64,000 nucleotides of DNA, taken from NCBI RefSeq assembly GCF_021917145.1, contig NC_061074.1:279092-343091 (forward strand), in the 5' to 3' direction. Below are positions 58,269-64,000 of the stretch, piece after piece (the stretch's first letter is position 1; every line of letters begins with the position of its first letter). Both the position numbers and the translations under genes were made by a program. The DNA comes from Hypomesus transpacificus. Its lineage: Eukaryota; Chordata; Actinopteri; Osmeriformes; Osmeridae. A model generated the notes under the pieces. It searched no databases, was not told the DNA's origin, and worked only from the letters and a program-made list of their open reading frames with translations.

Positions 58269-59339
58269 CTGAAACAATCACACACACACACCATCATCAT
58301 CAACACACAACACACACAATTTAGTTTGTCTCCTGCCACAATATCCAACAGCGGAGAAGCCATGTATCAGTCCAACGTACCTCCATATCTCATATATTCA
58401 GCAGATCCTCTCAGTTGGTCCTGTCTGTGCACATTGCCCAGAGAAAAACCATGGATCCACAATAAATTCCAACTTGAACGCTGAAGTTTAAGCCTAGTCA
58501 AGTTCTAAGCTCCTTTTTCTCCTTGCCTTTCTCACACACACATTCTAACTCAAACCGAGTGACCAAGGAAGAGCTCATTCCATACAAGAGAAACTGGGGG
58601 GGGAACTGGTTTTATAGTATAGGAAGCCCCCCTCCCCTATCTAATGATTGTGTGTGTGTCTGTGTGTGTGCATAATGTGTGTGTGTGCAGAAATGTGTCC
58701 TCCCATCGTTCTACCAGTCACCGGCCCTGCCCCCCCATCCCTGATAGTGCCAATAGAGAGAGAATATTAAATCCACAGTCTGTGGCCTGCTGACGAACCT
58801 TCCCGTGCTATGGGCACCAAGACAATGCCCGGATGTACCAGTTGATCGCCCAGCTGAGTGATTAGTCTACACACACACACATTACTGCCAACTCAAACAT
58901 CTTAGGCAGAAAACATGTTCACTCACCGCACATATCTCACACAATAACAGGACTCCAAAAGACCAGTGACTCACCACTTAAAACACAGCTTACTCTAATC
59001 GAATTGTGCTTCAGACATAACAAATGAGGCATCCCATCGAATTTCATGTGAAAATCTTTTACAATTCACGATTGGTGCACAAAATCAAGAAATATGACCG
59101 TTCATAATTTATTTAATCGTTTAATCGCAGGGAACTCGAATTGATTCTGTTTGATTGATTGGGGGATCATCTCTGCCATTCTATGCCTTGATCTTCCTCG
59201 CTGAAAGAGATGACGTCATGCACGTTATCTAATGTATGGAGTCTAGCAAATCCAACAACGGTGAATAAATCTGACATAACATTTCAAATATAGCACACAC
59301 AATTTACCAAACAATTCGGACACAGGGGTTTCTAACTGA

Positions 59340-59490
59340 AAGAAAAGGAAGAAAGCAAGAAAAGAAGGAAAGAAGAAATCTAAGAAAGAAAGAAAGAAGG
59401 AAGGAAGGAAGGAAGGAAAGAAAGAAGGAATGAAGGAAGGAAAGAAAGAAAGAAAGAAAGAAGAAAGAAGAAAGAAAGAAAGAAAAAAAG
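59340..59490 (+). repeat. (GAAA)n/(GGAA)n microsatellite
   Basis: About 150 bases of AAGAAAGAAAGG-type units. Confidence 0.95.
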
Positions 59491-59569
59491 AATGAGTGCT
59501 GTGTACCAGATAGACAGACAGACCGAACCACAGAGATACAGACTGAAAGCAATTGCTATGCAGCCCATG

Positions 59570-59760
59570 ATTTTCTCGCTCGTAGCGTGGACCGCTACAC
59601 GCGCACCTTCATTGCAGAGCAAGAGGCGCGCAGCGGCAGTAGGAAGCGTTACGTGTGGCGCGGAGGGAAACAGTCTTTTTACATTTTTATACGAGGTTTC
59701 TTGTGCCCCTTTCCCAAACAGTTTTGAAGCTCATTCAGGATCTATCTGAGAAGTATCAGT
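59570..59760 (+). promoter_or_regulatory. Probable promoter and 5' UTR of the tetraspanin gene
   Basis: CpG clustering (CGCTCG, GCGTGG, ACGCGCACC, GGCGCGCAGCGGC) is unusual for this window and lies 100-190 bases before the first tetraspanin ATG. The transcription start is inferred, not seen. Confidence 0.45.
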
Positions 59761-59829
59761 ATGGCTGCGCTGTCGGGAGGAGAGATGTGCGTCAAATATC
59801 TGATGTTCGCGTTTAATTTGATTTTCTGG
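59761..59829 (+). CDS. Tetraspanin (CD9-like) first coding exon A
   Basis: ATG at 59761, 23 codons, donor TGG|GTAAGC in phase 0. The protein starts MAALSGGEMCVKYLMFAFNL and ends IFW, the juxtamembrane Cys and start of TM1 typical of CD9/CD81-type tetraspanins. In these genes the first coding exon normally ends at this Phe-Trp. Head-to-head with vwf, as CD9 and VWF are in human. No second tetraspanin exon is seen before 64000. Confidence 0.72.
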
Positions 59830-60356
59830 GTAAGCATTGCTTGTGCAACGTATTGCATTAGCAAATCTGTAGGCTAGTGTAATGTTTATTATTGTTGGAA
59901 GCGATACAAATGTGTATGTGTGTGTGCGTGTGTGTGTGTGTGTGTGTGTGCATGCGTCTGCATTCTGCCGTGAAGGACACAAACTAGGCAATCCCAGGTG
60001 GGACAGCAGACTGTGACTGTTCGGGGGTATTGTTCAACCATTGAACGATAGGTTGCGATGCAGCTGTTCGTGGGGCACTGGTGTCGGTTAACAACAAGTA
60101 GCCTATTTATATTTAGGCTATAAGTTTGTATTTTAAGATCATTATTTCACATTTCCTGATCATTGAGGGGTCGCGCAGTCTGCTTAGAACTAGTGGACTA
60201 ATCCCCAGTGGCCGAGTGACCCAGTTCCAACGCCTGCCGTAGAGTTTGTTCTCTCGGCCTTTCATTAGTTCAGACCAGGACAGGGGGTTGGGGGAGGAAG
60301 GAAGAGGGGGGATTCAAACAGAGTACATAGTAAATAATTTCGGAGGTCTGTTCTGA

Positions 60357-60370
60357 GTCACGTGACGTAA
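60357..60370 (+). promoter_or_regulatory. Overlapping E-box and CRE-like site
   Basis: GTCACGTGACGTAA contains CACGTG (60359-60364) overlapping TGACGTAA (60363-60370), in the interval between the two tetraspanin first exons. A motif match only. Confidence 0.35.
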
Positions 60371-60934
60371 AGAGGCGCGTTGTCGTGACTAAACGCAGCC
60401 GACAGTATGTGTCAGTCGTAATAAATAACCTCCTTGGCGTTCATGGATGGTGTAGCCTATATTTAATGCCCGCAGGGGAGTGGCGTGCTGGGTGTGTGAA
60501 CGAGCGTGTTTGAGTGGGTCTCTAATCTGAACACTGAACAGCTATAGATAGATCAGTAATCCAGCAGCAAACAGTCGATTACAGGGCAGCACAGAATCTA
60601 GAGGGGGTTTGTGGTGCGTGCATGAATGTACGTGCGTGTGTGCGGGTGTTTGTGTAAATTTATAGAGCACTGGCCAGTTTCACAGTGATATCAGAGAACA
60701 GCAGGTCAAACCATCTTGATAAGATTTACCAAGCTAACCTAATTTCCCTCAATCACACAGGATCTGTAGTCTAACCAAATCACAGTCACTCCGATCCACT
60801 CAGAACATCTTCAGTTCATTAACCCACAGAGCCATGTTGAGCAGCACCAACTCAACTGGTTCCATCAGGTTTAGATTATTATGATCTGCATGTCCCAACA
60901 TGATCCAGTCGAGCACTAATGGTTGAACTGCTCT

Positions 60935-60939
<5 letters not shown>

Positions 60940-60990
<51 letters not shown>

Positions 60991-61010
60991 CACACACACA
61001 CACACACACT
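60940..61010 (+). repeat. (CA)n microsatellite
   Basis: About 35 CA units with one CG interruption. Confidence 0.95.
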
Positions 61011-61251
61011 ACATTCAGCAGTTCACCTAGATGTGTGTTTTGGGTTCTAATTACAGCGCGTTCTACCTGCGGTGAGGTGTGTCAGGTGACTTTATTGAGG
61101 CGTGGCATTGTACTCTCTGAGACTTTCCTTTTCTACAGCTATTACCACTTCCTCATTCTCTTCTCTCCGTTTTGCAATAGGAGACATCTGTGTTGCTCAG
61201 TTACCGCTAGTTGCCGTTAAATTTCTGTTATCTCACACATCGGTTGCTGAT

Positions 61252-61317
61252 ATGGCGCTTGGTGGAGGAATCAAGTGTGTGAAGTATTTAATGATTATCT
61301 TCAACGTACTGTTCTGG
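61252..61317 (+). CDS. Tetraspanin (CD9-like) first coding exon B
   Basis: ATG at 61252, 22 codons, donor TGG|GTAGGT in phase 0. The protein starts MALGGGIKCVKYLMIIFNVL and ends FW. Same length, phase and motif (KCVKYLM...FN..FW) as exon A 1.5 kb upstream. Either an alternative first exon of one gene or the start of a tandem paralogue. Confidence 0.7.
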
Positions 61318-62394
61318 GTAGGTCTGAATGCTTTTTCCTCTCTGTGTGTGTGTGAGAAGGAGAAAGAGAAACCAATCTTTTCTGTAAACGGGCTATTCTC
61401 TTTCTGTGCTTGGGAAAGACATAGCTGCACTATAGCCTTGCACTCTGTGCTGCTATTGAGCAATGTGTGGTCTGGTCTGTTCTGCGACATTATGTTACCT
61501 TAACAATGGAACGTAAACACACAAACTTAGGAGTAGCTTGAATGCATGCGCACACTCACCCACACGTAAACACATACTTTCACACAATCAATCACCCATC
61601 CCTCTGTGGTGCTCTTACTTTGGGTTAATGATTTATTGGTCTGCCTAGACAGCTTGTTTAGTATACGTGTGTGTGTGTGTGTGAGTGGGTGAGTTGGTGT
61701 GGATGTGTGACCAGATCAGTGTGAGCATTTGTGTGCGTGTGAGTACATGTGTCTCTGTGTGTGTGATTGGGTGTGTATGTGTGTGGCTGAGTTAGTGCCA
61801 ATATTGCAGCATGCATCCGAGGACTGTGAATAATTGTACGTGGAACAATTATAATATATATGAATTTACAATGTGGGTGAAAGCTCAGTCATGTTCATCG
61901 AATGTCATGCTGAATGAATGAATCATAACATGAACAAATGACCAGTGCCTCGCTTCTCTCTCCTCTTGTCCTCATCTAATCTCCCTATCCAGTTTTGAGA
62001 GAGAGGACTACGCTCATCACAGGCCTGGCCAGTAGATTCTTACATCCTCCCCTTCCCCCATTCCCTGTTACAGCCTGAGGTTGTGGGAGTGGCTAGTTGT
62101 AATCAGGCCTATTCTCTGACCGGCTCTAATACAGTAGCTGCTTTTTTATTACAATTAACCTCAAGTTTGTGACACGTCCATGGAGTACCTTCCTGTGTCG
62201 TCTTCATACTCTCTTTCTGCTCTGCGTTTGTCATATAGCTGAACATGTGTGGGGGGAAATGGAAGGACTAACTCTTTGTATCCGGTCACCCTTATTATGA
62301 TCTTATAGAACAGGACAGTAGAGTAGACACCATTCATCACCATGCCACACCCTTTTATGTGATAAGATATGTCAGTCTTGCCCTTTGGTTCTAG

Positions 62395-63702
62395 ACGCCC
62401 CTGTGCTCCTGGAGGAGTCCAAGTGCACTGTGGTGAGAGAGGGTGTTCAGTGTGTTTGCATGGCAACCGGCAATCCTGAACCGACTATTGAGTTCTACCT
62501 GCCCGACGTCAACATCACCATCAATGAGACAGATAAACGCTATAACTACTACATGCACACGGATGGACACACGTCCACGGGCATGATCAAGTTACGGGAG
62601 AAAGGAGAGCGGGCTGGCAACGGCGGTCCCAATGTGCATTGTAGCATCACCAACATGTACGGGACAGAGAGTGTTCATCTAGAGTTGCAGCAAGAGAGTA
62701 AGTCATCACACCGGTTTGGATGTATTGCTGGGACAAACTGAAAGACACAAATAAAGTGTATGAATACAGGATTTAGCTAATCCAACATTAAATACAGACT
62801 ATTACCAGCCTGAATATAAATGGTGAACTACCAAAACAATAAATACAATATACAATGTGGCAGAACTAGAATATGTGTTAATTTGCAGCCACTGTAACAG
62901 TAACTATTAGTAACAATAGTTATTTTTTCATGTCTCATTCCAGAGAAGTACATGATGGCTGTGATAGTAGGCACCATCGGGGGAGTTGCAGTCATAGCCT
63001 TCATCATTGCAGCAGTAAGATACGTGGGCCACAACAACAAAAAGTGAGTATCCCAGACTAACTAGGGGAGAAGGCAAAACCACATCAGTCAAAAGTAGTC
63101 ATTTTCCTCTTGACATGGAAATTCTAAAGCCTTGCCATCCATTTCAAAAACTGTCATAATTAATTAATGAATTTTGGCTAAAAATTAATAAAAAAAAATG
63201 TCAATACTCCTGAGCATTGGCTGTCTTGGAGAGTAGGTTTGCAAGCCAGACTAACTATTGCTGTGGTTAACAGGCACAGTACCCTGCTTTGGCACTGCTT
63301 TGGCACTGCTTTGGCACTTTTATCCTTGACCTGCTATGCTAAACCCAGGAAGCCTACAGGGGCTTCAGATTCTGGATCAAAACAACAAACAACTTGTCCA
63401 CAGCAAGTCATGTTGATGATGGGTGTCAGCGCAGCAACTAAACCCATTCCACAATCATCCGTCGACCCCAACCACAGCTGGCCTGAAATTAATCAATTTG
63501 ATCCACTGCTCTTGTTTCAAAATGGATGCCCAGGCTTGGAGTGTAGCCTAGCGTTAGATGTAGTGAGGTCAAGTTTGATTATGTGACTCCGTCCCCCAGA
63601 GAGAATGGCAACCCTGGGCAGAACCTGGTCTCTAATCTGGAGAACCCAGCATTGTTCTACAGCGCAGTCAAGAAGGACAAACACAGTCTGAGGAAGAAAG
63701 TG
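62395..63702 (+). CDS. mag: Myelin-associated glycoprotein, last Ig domain to cytoplasmic tail (partial)
   Basis: Three exons with matching phases: 62395-62697 (Ig, 1/1), 62944-63043 (TM, 1/2) and 63600-63702 (tail, 2/0; continues beyond the window). The Ig exon reads PVLLEESKCTVVREGVQC, NPEPTIEFYLPD, NVTINETDK-like glycosylation motifs (NITINETDKRY) and MYGTESVHLEL, which aligns along its length with the fifth Ig domain of MAG (PVILLESHC..., NPEPSVAFELP, NVTVNESE, LYGAKSLEL). TM: MMAVIVGTIGGVAVIAFIIA. The tail contains NPALFYSAV, where MAG has NPPVLFSS. MAG is a sialic-acid-binding Siglec of myelinating glia. The exons for Ig1-4 are not found upstream. Confidence 0.85.
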
Positions 63703-64000
63703 GTGAGACATGTTGATGATGATGATGATGGTTATGATGTTGACTGTGAGAAGAATCGGTAGGATGGTCCTTTTCAGACTGCTGCTGATAGCATGGCCTC
63801 CCACATTTTCCCTATTGTGCCTTTCAAGTGCTTTCAAGTGCTTTTAAGTGCTCATCAATTGATACATGACCTCTGGAATTGTAGATCCTCAGTAATCCTA
63901 CAGCCTTTCTTTCCTACTACCAATCAAATGGCCGCAACAAATGCCTATACAAAACACTGTTTTCTCCTGCTTTCATTGCTTCTCTGCATTTTTCTGTCTC
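63703..64000 (+). other. Intron after the mag tail exon
   Basis: Begins with the donor GTGAGA at 63703. Nothing coding recognised to the window end; one (GAT)n run at about 63713-63728. Confidence 0.55.

Larger units (their letters stand above)
58269..59760. other. Head-to-head intergenic/promoter region between vwf and a tetraspanin gene
   Basis: Non-coding. A (GAAA)n array at 59340-59490 and a CpG-rich stretch at about 59575-59665 just before the tetraspanin start. Confidence 0.6.

Noticed and set aside
61252..62697. In-frame tetraspanin-MAG chimeric gene
   Set aside because: Exon B ends in phase 0 while the Ig exon begins in phase 1, so direct splicing would shift the frame; no alternative donor was seen.

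Overview
This is a eukaryotic window, almost certainly from a ray-finned (teleost) fish. The evidence is multi-exon vertebrate genes with GT-AG introns, very abundant (CA)n, (GA)n and (CTCCT)n arrays, a fish L2/CR1-type LINE with an (AAATC)n tail, a tRNA-derived SINE, a Tc1-like element and a piggyBac element. The species cannot be fixed from the sequence. There is no bacterial-style operon.

Layout. (1) 3-11319, + strand: the 3' part of a large gene for a mucin-like, single-pass membrane glycoprotein with a ZP-C module. It starts with a coding exon of about 7 kb that runs off the left edge; four small exons follow, encoding the ZP-C part, a transmembrane helix and a short tail. Two reading-frame breaks are visible. 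(2) 16746-22432, +: a complete eight-exon ankk1 gene (RIP-type kinase domain plus ankyrin repeats; the exon lengths sum to 751 codons plus stop). Its HRD catalytic aspartate is Asn. (3) 22433-36217: long intergenic DNA with a minisatellite seeded by the ankk1 3' end, simple repeats, a SINE and a small Tc1-like element. (4) 36222-44834: a three-layer transposon nest. A piggyBac element carries an L2-type LINE in its last coding exon, and that LINE carries a foldback element in its ORF1. Each layer is bounded by a target-site duplication, and the host reading frame resumes across each insertion. (5) 46546-54799, - strand: drd2 (dopamine D2 receptor), tail-to-tail with ankk1 as in mammals. It includes the alternative exon that distinguishes the long and short receptor forms. 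The first coding exon (N-terminus, TM1-2) is absent before the gap. (6) 57060-57559: exactly 500 N. (7) 57899-64000: the start of vwf (-), two successive tetraspanin (CD9-like) first exons (+), then the last Ig domain, transmembrane and tail exons of mag (+) without its earlier exons.

The vwf-CD9 head-to-head pair matches human 12p13, whereas ankk1-drd2 matches 11q23 and mag 19q13. The gap and the tetraspanin/mag juxtaposition are therefore places to suspect scaffolding errors or lineage-specific rearrangement. The genes do not form a pathway. Only ankk1/drd2 and vwf/cd9 are recognisable ancient neighbours.

The most notable structure is the nested transposon, whose order of events can be read base by base. 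Next are the predicted catalytically impaired ANKK1, the giant tandem-repeat exon of the ZP gene, and the orphan mag exons behind duplicated tetraspanin first exons.
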